64,000 bases of DNA, from assembly GCA_052267165.1 (NCBI GenBank), contig JBKQHO010000051.1, positions 1-64,000 of the forward strand, written 5' to 3'. The stretch comes from CAWICD01 sp052267165 (lineage in GTDB: Bacteria; Vulcanimicrobiota; Vulcanimicrobiia; Vulcanimicrobiales; Vulcanimicrobiaceae). Shown one piece after another: positions 22,509 through 31,345 of this stretch. The notes below the pieces were generated by a model that saw only the letters and a program-made list of their open reading frames with translations, made no database searches and was not told the origin of the DNA. Position numbers and translations under genes: made by a program. Within the stretch, counting starts at the first letter, position 1; every line of letters begins with the position of its first letter.

Positions 22509-22763
22509 ATGTGCGTCAACCTCATCGAACGCCTCACCGCCGAGAACTATTTGCTCGAGAAGCATCTCGAGCACTTCGTGGGCGACCGCCTCGCCGACGT
22601 CGCGGGACGCCCGCTGGAGTATCCAGGCTACGGAAGCCTCGTGGAACGCCTCGAACGGTGCGTTCGCGCGCTGACGGCTCGCGCCGAAGCGCTGCACCGC
22701 GACGGCCGCACGGCGCCCAACCTCGACGAGCTCTACGCCCAGCTCGTCAGCGGCATCCGCTAA
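22509..22763 (+). CDS. Hypothetical helical protein
   Basis: From ATG 22509 an 84-residue, mainly helical protein (MCVNLIERLTAENYLLEKHL ... LVERLERCVRALTARAEAL ... LDELYAQLVSGIR). No domain recognised. Its last seven codons and stop form the first unit of a 22-bp tandem repeat, so the C-terminus sits in recently duplicated DNA. It lies 110 bases after the 54-residue gene on the same strand. Confidence 0.5.
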   Translation: MCVNLIERLTAENYLLEKHLEHFVGDRLADVAGRPLEYPGYGSLVERLERCVRALTARAEALHRDGRTAPNLDELYAQLVSGIR

Positions 22764-22806
22764 GCTCATCAGCGGCATCCGCTAAGCTCGTAAGCGGCAT
22801 CCGCTA
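22741..22806. repeat. Three tandem 22-bp repeats across a stop codon
   Basis: Units at 22741-22762, 22763-22784 and 22785-22806 share the pattern AGCTCGTCAGCGGCATCCGC followed by TA, differing at two positions. Each unit contains the small palindrome AGCGG-CAT-CCGCT. The first unit encodes the end of the upstream gene; the others follow its stop. Could act as a triple hairpin at the mRNA 3' end. Confidence 0.85.
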
Positions 22807-23044
22807 ATCACGACCGCCTGCGCGCGACGCCGCACGCGCGGCGGCCGTCCCGCGCCGGACGCATTTTGGACGCCGCGTGGACGGACGTGGCACATCATCA
22901 CGGCATGCTGGAAGTCGCCGCTCGCAGCCTCGCGTGCGCGCCCAGGGGTTGCCCCAGGGGCGCGGAACTAAAGGGAATCCTCGGCGCCCCCTCGCCGGCG
23001 CGCAAACGTAACCCTTTTGGCGGGATACCACTCCGGTTCGGCCG

Positions 23045-25963
23045 ATGACGGCGACGAGCGGCCCATCGATGATGGATCAGGTCTACGTACAACGGCAGCT
23101 GCTGCTGGGCAGACTCGCGCGCATCGTTCCGCAGATCGTCGCGCTCGTCGCGCCGGCCGGCTTCGGTAAGTCCACCTTCGCGCGGCAGTTCGTCTCCGGC
23201 CAAGGACCGTTCGCCGTCTGCGACTGCGCGCACGTCGTCAACGACTTGGATTTCGCGCGCCGTTTGGTTCCGGCGCTCGCCGACGAAGCGCCCGAACGCG
23301 CGCCGGCGCTCTCGCAGCGCGAGCTCATGCTCGGCGACGCCGGCGCGAGCTCGCCCGAGCGCGTTTGGCTCGCGCTGAGCGCGTGGCGCGAAGCACCGGG
23401 CGCCTCGACGTTCTTGTTCGAGAACGCGGAACATCTGCTCGGCGCGGGCAGTGCCCGCGAGCTCTTTACGCGTTTGCTCTCCGAACGCCCGGACTCGCGC
23501 CGCATCGTCATCTGCTCGCGGGAGAGCCTCAAGCTGCACCTTTCGCGATTCGCCGTGCCGCACCAGATCGTCACCCTGCGCGCCAACGAACTGGCGTTCA
23601 CCAAGCCCGAGCTCGACGAGATCTTCCTACCGCTGGCGCTCGAACAGCGAACGCTCGAACGGATCATGACGGTCTCGCAGGGCTGGCCGATCGCGGTGCT
23701 GCTCTTTCGGCGCTTCGCTTCGGAAGGCCGCATCGACGAGCTGCTCGGCAAGATCGACGACGTCGCGTTCGAGGAGCTGCACGACTACTTGGCCGACCAA
23801 GTCCTCGCGACTTTTCCGGCGGAGCTCGAAGCGGCGCTGTTCGCGGCGGCCTGCATACCCGAAGCGCGCCCGGAGGACGTCGCGGCGGCGACCGGCAGTC
23901 ACGCGACGGCCGCGCTACTGGTCGAGTTCGCGAAAACGTCGCCGTTCGTCGCGCGCACGAGCGACGGAGCGTTCGTCGTCCATCCGCTCATGAACGCGAT
24001 CCTGCTCGAAGGCCGGCAGCACCGCCGCGATCAGGTGTTGGCGGCGGCCGCATCTGCCCACGAGCGCTCGGGCGACTACATGCGCGCAGCCGAGCTCGAG
24101 CTGGCGCGGCCGCGTCAAGAAGCGGCGGCGCGCCTGCTCGAACGCGTCCCCGTCGCCGAGTATCATGCGCCGCCGATGCGCTATTCACGCGTGCTCGCTT
24201 CGCTCGACCGGCGTCTCGTCGGCCAGTACCCGACGCTGTGCTCGTGCAGCGCGCTCTTCCAGACGCTCGCCACCGACACGTCCGCGCTGCTCGCGCAGAT
24301 GGATGCGCTGGAGCAGACGCTGCCCGCCGACACGCCGCCGGAAAAGCTCTGGAACCTCAACACGGTCCGGGCGGCGCTGCTCAACCATTTGGGGCGCTTC
24401 GAAGAAGCGTTGGCGCTGGCCGAGAAGCTGGCGCCGAGCGCGACGACGCCCGAGATACCACAAACGCAGGCACAAGCTTACGCGCTCTTCCTGCGCGGCA
24501 TGAACCTGGCGCGCATGGGCGCGATCGAAGAGGCGGAACGCGAACTGCAGCGCTCGGCCTCGCGCGCGAGCGCGATGGACGTGATGGCCTCGGCGATCCC
24601 GATGGTGCGAGCCATGGACGTCGCGCTGGTGCGCGGCCAGTTCGCCAAGACGCACGCCCTGCTCGACCGCTCGATCGAGATCGCCCGTCATTCGGAGTTC
24701 TCGAATTTCGTGGCCTACCGGCTGGCCGAAGCGGCCTTTGCCGCCTGGTTCAGCGGCGAAGACGAGCGCTTCGAGCGGATGGCCGCCGAGCTCGAAACGC
24801 TGGTGGAGAGCAACGGCATCCGCGGCTTCTCGTATTTCGCCCACGTCGCGCGCGGCCGCCGGCCCGACGAGCCCGCTGAGTTCGATCTCTGGCGCCCGGT
24901 CGCGTGCGCCGAGCTCATCGCCTGCGCGCAGACCAGCGACCTGCCCGAGGCGCACGACCGCGCCTTAGCGGCGCAGGCCGCCGCGCGCGCTTACAGTGCG
25001 CCCTTCCTGCGCGTCCTGGCTGCCGTCGCCGTCGGGCTGTTCTCGATCGCGGAAGCGCGGACCAACGCCTTCAACGAAGCGCGGGCGGCGGCGGGCGAGA
25101 TCGAGTCGCAGCCGTTGCGCGATTCGGTCGAAGCCGTGGCGGCCGATTTGCCGGGCGCGGGCATGCTCGCCAACTTCGTGGGGCGCTATCGCCGCCGCCG
25201 GCCGGCCTTCGCTCCGCCGCGCCTGGAGGTCTCGATCGTGCGCGGCTCGGTGAGCAGCCGCGGCGTCGAGGTCGCGCTCTCGGAACGCGAGCTGAGTTTG
25301 CTCTTTGCGCTGGCGATCAAAACGCCGGAAGTGACGCGCGACCGGCTCATCGACATGCTCTGGCCCGACCTCGACGCCGACGCGGCGCGCAACGCCCTGC
25401 ACGTCTCGCTGCACCGTTTGCGGCAGCGGCTGGGCAACGACGGCGCGATCGTGCGCACGGCCAACGGCTATCGTCTCTGCAGCGAGGCGCAGGTCGACCT
25501 GAGCGAGATCGAGCGGCAGATCGCCGCCTTGCGCAAGCGGGAGGGCGCGGCGAGCTCCACCCGCGAGCTGCGCGAGCTCTACGAGCGCGTTCGCGTGGCG
25601 TTTCCGGCGCGGATCACGGCCTGGGAGTGGTTCGCGCCGATCGAGCGCCGCGTCTCGGAGATCCGGTGCGAGCTGGCCCAGCGCCTGGCGCGCGCTTCGC
25701 TCGACTCGGGCGACGCGAGCGAAGCGCTGCTCCTGGCGCACGAGATGATCGAACACGATCCGTACGACGAGTCGGCTCGGGAGATCGCGATCAAGGCGCT
25801 GCTCGCCGCGGGCGATCGGGGCGCAGCGTTGCGGCACTTTCAGCAGTACCGCGAGACGCTGCGCTCCGAGCTCCAGTGCGAACCGTCGCAAACGCTGCTC
25901 GCGCTCGTGGGCCTCGCTTCGGCGGAGCGGCTCGTCGGCGCGCGCAGCTCGGCCCGGCCGTGA
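23045..25963 (+). CDS. ATPase/BTAD transcriptional regulator (972 aa)
   Basis: A large signal-integrating regulator. The N-terminus has a P-loop in VALVAPAGFGKSTFA (~residues 32-46) and a Walker B-like TFLFENAE (~120), as in MalT/LAL ATPases; residues ~300-700 are helical repeats of TPR character. The C-terminus has an OmpR-type winged helix (VALSERELSLLFALA, ~740-830) followed by a BTAD domain (~840-960, AHEMIEHDPYDESAREIAI). So the DNA-binding and BTAD modules are at the C-terminus, the reverse of classical SARP proteins. It faces the smaller BTAD regulator at 25995 with a 31-base gap. No target gene can be named. Confidence 0.85.
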   Translation: MTATSGPSMMDQVYVQRQLLLGRLARIVPQIVALVAPAGFGKSTFARQFVSGQGPFAVCDCAHVVNDLDFARRLVPALADEAPERAPALSQRELMLGDAGASSPERVWLALSAWREAPGASTFLFENAEHLLGAGSARELFTRLLSERPDSRRIVICSRESLKLHLSRFAVPHQIVTLRANELAFTKPELDEIFLPLALEQRTLERIMTVSQGWPIAVLLFRRFASEGRIDELLGKIDDVAFEELHDYLADQVLATFPAELEAALFAAACIPEARPEDVAAATGSHATAALLVEFAKTSPFVARTSDGAFVVHPLMNAILLEGRQHRRDQVLAAAASAHERSGDYMRAAELELARPRQEAAARLLERVPVAEYHAPPMRYSRVLASLDRRLVGQYPTLCSCSALFQTLATDTSALLAQMDALEQTLPADTPPEKLWNLNTVRAALLNHLGRFEEALALAEKLAPSATTPEIPQTQAQAYALFLRGMNLARMGAIEEAERELQRSASRASAMDVMASAIPMVRAMDVALVRGQFAKTHALLDRSIEIARHSEFSNFVAYRLAEAAFAAWFSGEDERFERMAAELETLVESNGIRGFSYFAHVARGRRPDEPAEFDLWRPVACAELIACAQTSDLPEAHDRALAAQAAARAYSAPFLRVLAAVAVGLFSIAEARTNAFNEARAAAGEIESQPLRDSVEAVAADLPGAGMLANFVGRYRRRRPAFAPPRLEVSIVRGSVSSRGVEVALSERELSLLFALAIKTPEVTRDRLIDMLWPDLDADAARNALHVSLHRLRQRLGNDGAIVRTANGYRLCSEAQVDLSEIERQIAALRKREGAASSTRELRELYERVRVAFPARITAWEWFAPIERRVSEIRCELAQRLARASLDSGDASEALLLAHEMIEHDPYDESAREIAIKALLAAGDRGAALRHFQQYRETLRSELQCEPSQTLLALVGLASAERLVGARSSARP

Positions 25964-25994
25964 GTCTCCTAAACAGGCTGCTGCAAAGCACCTG

Positions 25995-26786
25995 TCAGGC
26001 GCCGATGCCGAGCGCCGCGGCGGCGCCGCCCGGGAAACACTCCTCGAGCGCCGCTTGGCCGCGAGCGATCAGCTCGTGGCAGCGCTCGGTTTGCGGCATC
26101 GGGTCGACGTCGAACTCGAAGCGCAAACGCCGGCAGAAGTCGCGGTAGGCGGCGAGCGCTCCGGCCCGGTCGCCCTTGCGGAAACGCAGGTACATCAGGG
26201 CGCGGAGCATGTCTTCGCGCCACGGGTCGAGGGCGAGCAGGTGCTCGACGTGCTCGAGGCAGGTCGTCAGGTCGCCGCGTTCGCGGCGCTGGACGATCGC
26301 CCGTTCGAGATGACGGCAGGCCATGCCGTGGAGCGCAGCGCGAGCCGCCGCGACCCACTCATGGTCGATCCGGGGCAGCAGTTCGCCGCGATAGAGCGCG
26401 AGTGCGGCTTCGGGCTCGTTGGCTTCGCTCAAACGCTCGAACTCGGCGACGTCGGCCCATGCGTCGTGCCGCGCGGGCCAGCTCACGGTCTTCGCGTCGG
26501 AGACGACCCACGGCGCCTCCTGCGGCGGCAAGACGCGAGCAAGTTGATAGAGGTGTCGCCGCAGGTTGGCCCGCGCCTCGTCCTCGTTGTGGTCGGGCCA
26601 CAACGTGAAGGCGAGCTGCTCGCGCGAGAGCGGTTCCCCTTGGTGCTTGATCAGGGCCGCCAAGAGCAAGAGCGTTCGGGGCGTCAGATACTGGTCCAGG
26701 CGCCGATCGCCGTAGGAGATCTGCGTGGCGCCAAGGAGTCGCACGCGAAGCGTCGGGTGCTGGGCGCGCTCATTTGCACGCTTCAT
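25995..26786 (-). CDS. BTAD (SARP-like) transcriptional regulator
   Basis: A 263-residue regulator with an N-terminal OmpR/PhoB-type winged helix (LRVRLLGATQISYGDRRL, TPRTLLLLAALIKHQGEPL, FTLWPDHNEDEARANLRRHL; residues ~12-105) and a C-terminal bacterial transcriptional activation domain with TPR-like helices (LEHVEHLLALDPWREDML; ~115-245). This is the classical SARP arrangement. It is convergent with the 972-aa regulator, and the region on its other side leads to the HU gene. Target unknown. Confidence 0.85.
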   Translation of the reverse strand: MKRANERAQHPTLRVRLLGATQISYGDRRLDQYLTPRTLLLLAALIKHQGEPLSREQLAFTLWPDHNEDEARANLRRHLYQLARVLPPQEAPWVVSDAKTVSWPARHDAWADVAEFERLSEANEPEAALALYRGELLPRIDHEWVAAARAALHGMACRHLERAIVQRRERGDLTTCLEHVEHLLALDPWREDMLRALMYLRFRKGDRAGALAAYRDFCRRLRFEFDVDPMPQTERCHELIARGQAALEECFPGGAAAALGIGA

Positions 26787-27070
26787 GCTGAATGCCTCCC
26801 TGGAATGCGTCGCTCGGCGATCTGCTAACCGCCGGCTCGAGGATCGCCGCCCTCGCGAGGCGGCTTCCGGTTAGCTTCGCATCCACGGCTGTCGGCACGC
26901 TTACGGCGCCGGACGGAAGCAGGCCGGGCGCTTACGGGCCGATTACAACGTTCTTCGCCTGAAAAATCACCTAAAAAGCCTGAAAAATGGCGGGCTTTTG
27001 CGCGGCGGGGCGAAAAGTTTCCGCCCAAAGCGGTTCCACTGCTGGACCGTGTCCCGATTCGAGAGGATCC

Positions 27071-27502
27071 ATGACCAAAAACGAACTCGTCCGTGAGCTC
27101 GCCGAAGATTTCGAGTTGCCCCGCAAGCAGGTCGCAGAACTCGTTGAAGGGCTCATCGAGAAGATGACCGGCGTGCTCAAGGCCGGAGACAAGGTGCAGC
27201 TGGCGCCCTTCGGCCAGTTCAAGATCCGCGACCGCGCGGCACGCGTCGCTCGCAACCCGCAGACCGGCGAACCGGTCAACGTGCCGGCCAAGCGTGTCCT
27301 GAAGTTCATCGCGGGCAAGCCGCTCAAGGAAGCCGTCGGCGCGCCCAAGCGCGGCGGCGCAGCCAAGAAGAGCACCACCAAGAAAGCGTCTCCGGCCGCC
27401 AAGAAGACCGCGGCGAGCAAAGCGCCCGCCGCCAAGGCCGCGCCCGCGCGCAAAGCCGCGCCGGCCCGCAAAGCGGCTCCCGCCGCCCGCAAAAAGCGTT
27501 AG
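27071..27502 (+). CDS. HU-family DNA-binding protein with histone-like tail
   Basis: From ATG 27071 (GAGAGGATCC upstream), 143 residues. Residues 1-90 are a complete HU fold (MTKNELVRELAEDF, LAPFGQFKIRDRAARVARN with the DNA-contacting RNPQTGEPV arm). Residues ~95-143 form a Lys/Ala/Pro-rich tail with repeated AAPARK and KKTAASK units, similar to eukaryotic H1 and to tails in actinobacterial HupB. It bends and compacts DNA in the nucleoid; the tail should add sequence-independent binding. Followed by a strong terminator. Confidence 0.92.
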   Translation: MTKNELVRELAEDFELPRKQVAELVEGLIEKMTGVLKAGDKVQLAPFGQFKIRDRAARVARNPQTGEPVNVPAKRVLKFIAGKPLKEAVGAPKRGGAAKKSTTKKASPAAKKTAASKAPAAKAAPARKAAPARKAAPAARKKR

Positions 27503-27533
27503 TGCTCCGCTAGCGCCCAGCCTCGCAGACCGG

Positions 27534-27559
27534 GGCGCGTCGACAGTGGTCGACGCGCC
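27534..27559. terminator. Bidirectional terminator hairpin
   Basis: A perfect 11-bp stem GGCGCGTCGAC / GTCGACGCGCC with loop AGTG between the convergent HU and oxidoreductase genes; its right arm touches the stop codon of the latter. No long T-run on either side. Confidence 0.7.
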
Positions 27560-28449
27560 TATTCGGCTATGACGATCTTGCCCTCGACGCCGCCTGCCTT
27601 CAGTGCGTCGAGGGCGTTGTTGATGTGCGCTCGAGGGAAAGTTTGCGCGACGAGCGGTTTGAGGCGGCCGGCGGCCACGAACGCGGCCAACGTCACCAAA
27701 TCCTCGTCGAAGCGGCCGGGGGCGTCGTAAACGAAGATCGGTTGGACCGTCGCGCGCGGGCTTCCGCCGAACGTCGAGAGATCGAACGAGGACGGCGTGT
27801 CCGCGACGATTCCGAAGAAGACGAGCTTTGCGTCGGGCTGCAGATGGCGCAGCACGTCGCTCAAGACGTCGCCGCCGACCGAGTCGATGATCCGCTCGAA
27901 GCGCTCGTCGTCGCCGAGCGCGCCAACGATGCGAACGCCCTCGAGCGCAAGCGAGTGCCGAACGAGGCCGGTCACAACGGCGCCCGCCGCGACCGCGAGT
28001 TGCGCAGCGAGATTGCCGGCGCCGCCGCCGGCGCCGGTGACGAGCAGGCTGCGGCCAACGACGTCGCCGAGCGCGCGCAACGCGCGCAACGCAGTCAGGC
28101 CCGCGGCCGGCAGTGCCGCGGCGGTCGTGAAATCGACCGCGTCGGGGAGAACGCTCAGCCGCGCAATCGGCACGGCGACGAGCTCCGACCATGCGCCGCC
28201 GTCGGCGAGCCCCACGACGCGCGCGCCGGCGGGCGGACCACCCGCGGAGGCGGGGACTTCAACGGTGCCGGCGAGGTCTTGCCCCGGTGCCCAACCGTTG
28301 GGGCGCGCCGGAATCAAGCGCAGCTCGCCGCGGTTGAGCGAACTCGCTGCGACGCGCACCACGGCCGTCTCGGGCCCGGCGCTCGGCGCCGGCGCTTCGA
28401 CGGCTTTCACTTTGCCAGGAATATCCGGGGACGTCACGATTGCTCTCAC
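27559..28449 (-). CDS. Zinc-independent MDR quinone oxidoreductase
   Basis: A 296-residue medium-chain dehydrogenase/reductase of the NADPH:quinone reductase type. It shows the N-terminal groove (SLNRGELRLIPARPNGWAPG followed by QDLAGTV), a Rossmann loop SLLVTGAGGGAGNLAAQLA (~residues 134-152, GxGxxG-like), and a C-terminal FPRAHINNALDALKAGGVEG. Catalytic zinc cysteines are absent, as expected for quinone/enone reductases. The nucleotide-binding half is slightly shorter than typical 320-330 residue members. Confidence 0.85.
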   Translation of the reverse strand: MRAIVTSPDIPGKVKAVEAPAPSAGPETAVVRVAASSLNRGELRLIPARPNGWAPGQDLAGTVEVPASAGGPPAGARVVGLADGGAWSELVAVPIARLSVLPDAVDFTTAAALPAAGLTALRALRALGDVVGRSLLVTGAGGGAGNLAAQLAVAAGAVVTGLVRHSLALEGVRIVGALGDDERFERIIDSVGGDVLSDVLRHLQPDAKLVFFGIVADTPSSFDLSTFGGSPRATVQPIFVYDAPGRFDEDLVTLAAFVAAGRLKPLVAQTFPRAHINNALDALKAGGVEGKIVIAE

Positions 28450-28496
28450 TGTGCACTCCTTCCGGGGCGCCGGCGCCGCCTAATTTGCTAGAGAAC

Positions 28497-29050
28497 CTAA
28501 GTGGCTGGGAATCGGCCTTCTTCGATCATCGTCGTGAGTGTTGGAATGTCCACGCCCAGGTTGATGTCGGGCTGCTCGTCCACTGTTGGCCCGCGGTACG
28601 CAGCGGCCGGCATCGTTGTTCTCATCGGTGGTATCCCCGCAGCGCGATTGCGTCGCTCGGTTTTCGGTTGCCGTCGCTTCTGTGGGCCCTCCGTGAACAG
28701 AATCGTAGCTCCGAGCGCTTCAAACGAGTAGCCCAGGCCGAGTCTGCTCATCGCGCGGTTCAGGTTGTCCAAGCTGTCCGTGTATGCATCAGCGATCGGA
28801 CGATCGAAGTATGCCAAGATCTCCCGATGCCAATTCGTCCAGGCCGTTACGATCGGCGAAAAACTCGCCTTCACGCTCTCTGGTAGACTCTTTTCCCAAG
28901 CGCTATATCGCCGTTCGGCGGTGGCCTTGCTGTCGGCATCACAGGATCGCATGGACCTCTTTGAGCCGGTACGCCTCGGCAAGCGCAGGGTGCAGCGAAC
29001 CCCAGCTGTCGACACTCGATAGCCAGTGATCACGGAGCCTTCTTCGGTGT
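28497..29050 (-). pseudogene. ISL3-family transposase remnant
   Basis: Minus-strand pieces read ALAEAYRLKEVHAIL (then a stop), and in the next frame DADSKATAERRYSAWEKSL, VTAWTNWHREILAYFDRP and LNRAMSRLGLGYSFEALGA. This is the C-terminal DDE region of ISL3-family (IS204/IS1001-like) transposases. The expected catalytic Glu (NAYTES in active members) reads DAYTDS here. A frameshift near 28950 separates the pieces and no inverted repeats were found, so it is a dead fragment. Confidence 0.7.
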
Positions 29051-29094
29051 GCCGTCTACCGAGCTGACGCCCAACCGGTCCTGCAAATACCCTG

Positions 29095-29598
29095 CTAAAG
29101 CAAGCCATCGAGCAGGTTGCTCGCGTTCTCGAGCGTGAGTTGCTGGGCGGTGCCCGGCGTCAACCACGTGAACCAGGTGTTGTCGCCGACGATGCCGTCG
29201 ACGCTTTGCAGCGACCACGTCTGCAGCGCGCGCACCGCGGCTTCCGTCTGCGGCCCGAAGATGCCGTCGATCGCGCCCGCGTAGGGCGCGAACGAGACCG
29301 CGACGACGCCCCCGGAAAGCGTCCGCTGGAGGTAGGCGACGGCGGGTCCCGTCGAGCCCGTCTCGAGCGTCGGCGAAGCCTCGCGGTACGGGGGCAGCTT
29401 CGCCCACGTCGCCGGCCCGACGATGCCGTCGACGGTCAGGCCTTGGCTGCTCTGGAAATTCTTTACCGACGTCTCGAGCGAAGCGTCGAAGCTCCCCGTG
29501 ATGGGGCCGAACGGGTTCCACAGCAAGTGGCGCGCGAGCACGCGCTGGAGGCGTTTGACGTCGTCTCCGGCCGAACCGAGCGATATCGTAGCGGGCAT
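29095..29598 (-). CDS. Double peptidoglycan-binding domain protein
   Basis: A 167-residue protein made of two PG_binding_1 repeats: SLGSAGDDVKRLQRVLARH to QGLTVDGIVGPATWAKL (~residues 6-68), and GSTGPAVAYLQRTL to AIDGIFGPQTEAAV, with a closing QSVDGIVGDNTWFTWL (~80-150). Each repeat has the hallmark VDG(I)VGPxTW. No signal peptide and no catalytic domain are seen, so it may be a cell-wall adaptor exported by another route, or act on lysis products. Start ATG 29598 has GGGGAGAAAGAGA upstream. Confidence 0.88.
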   Translation of the reverse strand: MPATISLGSAGDDVKRLQRVLARHLLWNPFGPITGSFDASLETSVKNFQSSQGLTVDGIVGPATWAKLPPYREASPTLETGSTGPAVAYLQRTLSGGVVAVSFAPYAGAIDGIFGPQTEAAVRALQTWSLQSVDGIVGDNTWFTWLTPGTAQQLTLENASNLLDGLL

Positions 29599-29693
29599 TC
29601 TCTTTCTCCCCTAATCTCATTCCAAGGCGCTTGCCAGCCAACCGGGCTAGACTCTTACGAAAGCCCAGCCGTCACCGAAGGAGCTAAAGGCAC

Positions 29694-29786
29694 ATGGAAC
29701 ACGCGATTAGCGCCGTTTTGGCACTCGTGATGGCCGGAGTCGTCGCGGCCCCCGTCTTGACGCATCGCCCCGACGTGTCTCGCTAG
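29694..29786 (+). CDS. Possible 30-residue membrane peptide
   Basis: ATG 29694 follows AAAGG at a normal distance. The product MEHAISAVLALVMAGVVAAP then VLTHRPDVSR is a single hydrophobic helix with a basic tail. Too short to prove; no homology known to me. Confidence 0.35.
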   Translation: MEHAISAVLALVMAGVVAAPVLTHRPDVSR

Positions 29787-29815
29787 CGTCCGTAGTGTCC
29801 CCTTCTCAGCGGAGC

Positions 29816-30283
29816 CTAGCGCTTCGACCGAGGCGGCGGGAACCCCGTCGCGGCCGCTCGAGATGCCGCGCCGTCAGACGCGCGGCGGACATGCGCAGCC
29901 GCAAGGAGTGGGTGGAGGCGGCGAGGAGGACGGGTGCCGCTTCTTCGGCAGCGATTACTTGATTGATGAGGGGGCTCAACGATCCGATCGCGGTAGAGCG
30001 CAGCGGCAGCCTGCGGGTCGATCTCCAGTGCAGATAAGCCCGGGACACCTGCTATCGCAACGATCGTGCCGCCGATGCCCTGGCCGAATACCTGGTCAAC
30101 GTTGGAGGCCGGATCAGTGCTGACGAGCAAAACGCGTTTGCCGCCGTCAGCGAGTCGAACGGCAGCCGCGCACGCCAGCAACGTCTTGCCAACGCCGCCC
30201 TTGCCGGTAAAGAAGAGAAAACTTGGAGGTCGTTGTAGAAACGCTTTGGTTCCGCGCAGCGTGGCTGGAACGTTTAGCAGCAC
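29816..30283 (-). pseudogene. arsA: ArsA arsenite-pump ATPase, truncated
   Basis: A GTG start at 30283 overlaps the end of the arsD remnant. The first ~102 codons are genuine ArsA: the deviant Walker A FFTGKGGVGKT (residues ~24-34), STDPASNVDQVFGQ, and LSALEIDPQAAAALYRDRIV. After that the sequence is unrelated and stops at 29816. The switch regions, the metal-binding cysteines and the whole second half (an ArsA is ~580 residues) are missing, so no functional ATPase is made. No arsB permease is present in the window. Confidence 0.85.
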
Positions 30284-30463
30284 GAACTATCTCCACAACA
30301 ACTGGTTTCCTGTTCCGATTCACCGGAGGCTCTGACCACCCTCGCCTTTTAGCCACTCAACATCAGCGGCGAACGTGACCTTCTCCTCGCCGACATCGAC
30401 ACCGCATACGCCCGTGCTGCAACACAGCGCGGGGTCGAACACTTGAATCGGCGTAGTGGTCAT
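30274..30463 (-). pseudogene. arsD: ArsD metallochaperone, internally deleted
   Basis: ATG 30463 is preceded by GAAGGGACGACC. The N-terminus TPIQVFDPALCCSTGVCGVD has the As(III)-binding CC-C cysteines. After GEGGQSLR the frame stops, but the adjacent frame ends SEQETSCCGDSSCC with TAA at 30276-30274, the C-terminal vicinal cysteine pairs of ArsD. So both ends survive, while about 50-60 middle residues are deleted and the frame is shifted. The upstream arsM frame also runs through this start without a stop. Confidence 0.8.
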
Positions 30464-31345
30464 GGTCGTCCCTTCGAACACAGATTGTTTCAGCAGGACT
30501 GATTCACTTCGAGATGTCGTCGTGGCACCGGCCGGTTTCACGGCGCGCACGAACGCGCTCATGAACTTGCCGTCCACCTGCACGGCCATGGCGTCTACGT
30601 CGATGCCTTCGGCCGAGAGAAAATCGCCCGCATCTTCCGCCCGGTAAACCCGAGTCGGCTCGATGTCGATGTTTTCGAAGCCGGCACTCGCAAGCTTGTC
30701 GCGATATGCAACATCCTCAAGTGCTCCCGCCACGCATCCCACCCACAAGAGAACGCTCTGACGGATCGCCGGATCGATTTCGCCGCGGGTAACGACGTCG
30801 GACACCGCAAAGCGTCCGCCGGGCTTGAGGACGCGATAGGCCTCGCGCAACACCTGATCTTTGTCGGCCGACAGGTTGATCACACAATTCGAGATAATCA
30901 CGCCCACGGAATTGTCCGGCAACGGGATGTGTTCGATCTCGCCCTTCAAGAACTCGACGTTTTCCACGGCCGCTTGCCGTTTGTTCTCGTTTGCCAAAGC
31001 GAGCATTTCGTCGGTCATATCGAGACCGTAGGCTTTGCCGGCCGGCCCGACCCGTCTGGCAGAGAGCAGCACATCGATGCCGCCGCCCGAGCCCAAATCG
31101 AGAACAACCTCTCCAGGGTTGAGCTTGGCCAACGCCGTCGGGTTCCCGCAGCCCAGGGAGGCGAGCATTGCTCCCTCGGGGATTTCGCGCGTCTCGGAAA
31201 AATCGTAGAGATCCGACGTGATCGGATTGCAGCAGCTTGCGGCGCCTCGGGAAGTTCCACAGGACGCGCTCGCCCCGTCCTTAACGCGGAGGGCGGCCTG
31301 ACCGTACTTCCCCTTGACGACCTCTTTGATGTCGCTCGCGCTCAT
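30320..31345 (-). CDS. arsM: Arsenite methyltransferase, running on into ArsD
   Basis: From ATG 31345, overlapping the arsC stop. The SAM-binding motif VLDLGSGGGIDVLLSARRVG (~residues 78-97) and the conserved Cys residues of ArsM are seen: C in SASCGTSRG and SCCNPITSD near the N-terminus, NCVINLSADK (~158) and WVGCVAGAL (~208). The enzyme methylates As(III) to volatile or exported methylarsenicals. The normal protein would end near FVRAVKPAG; here no stop occurs, and the frame continues ~15 codons and then through the first 47 codons of arsD to 30320, giving a 341-residue chimera. Whether the fused tail is translated in quantity is unknown. Confidence 0.9.
   Translation of the reverse strand: MSASDIKEVVKGKYGQAALRVKDGASASCGTSRGAASCCNPITSDLYDFSETREIPEGAMLASLGCGNPTALAKLNPGEVVLDLGSGGGIDVLLSARRVGPAGKAYGLDMTDEMLALANENKRQAAVENVEFLKGEIEHIPLPDNSVGVIISNCVINLSADKDQVLREAYRVLKPGGRFAVSDVVTRGEIDPAIRQSVLLWVGCVAGALEDVAYRDKLASAGFENIDIEPTRVYRAEDAGDFLSAEGIDVDAMAVQVDGKFMSAFVRAVKPAGATTTSRSESVLLKQSVFEGTTMTTTPIQVFDPALCCSTGVCGVDVGEEKVTFAADVEWLKGEGGQSLR

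Noticed and set aside
22741..22806. CRISPR-like array
   Set aside because: Direct tandem units with no spacers and no cas genes.
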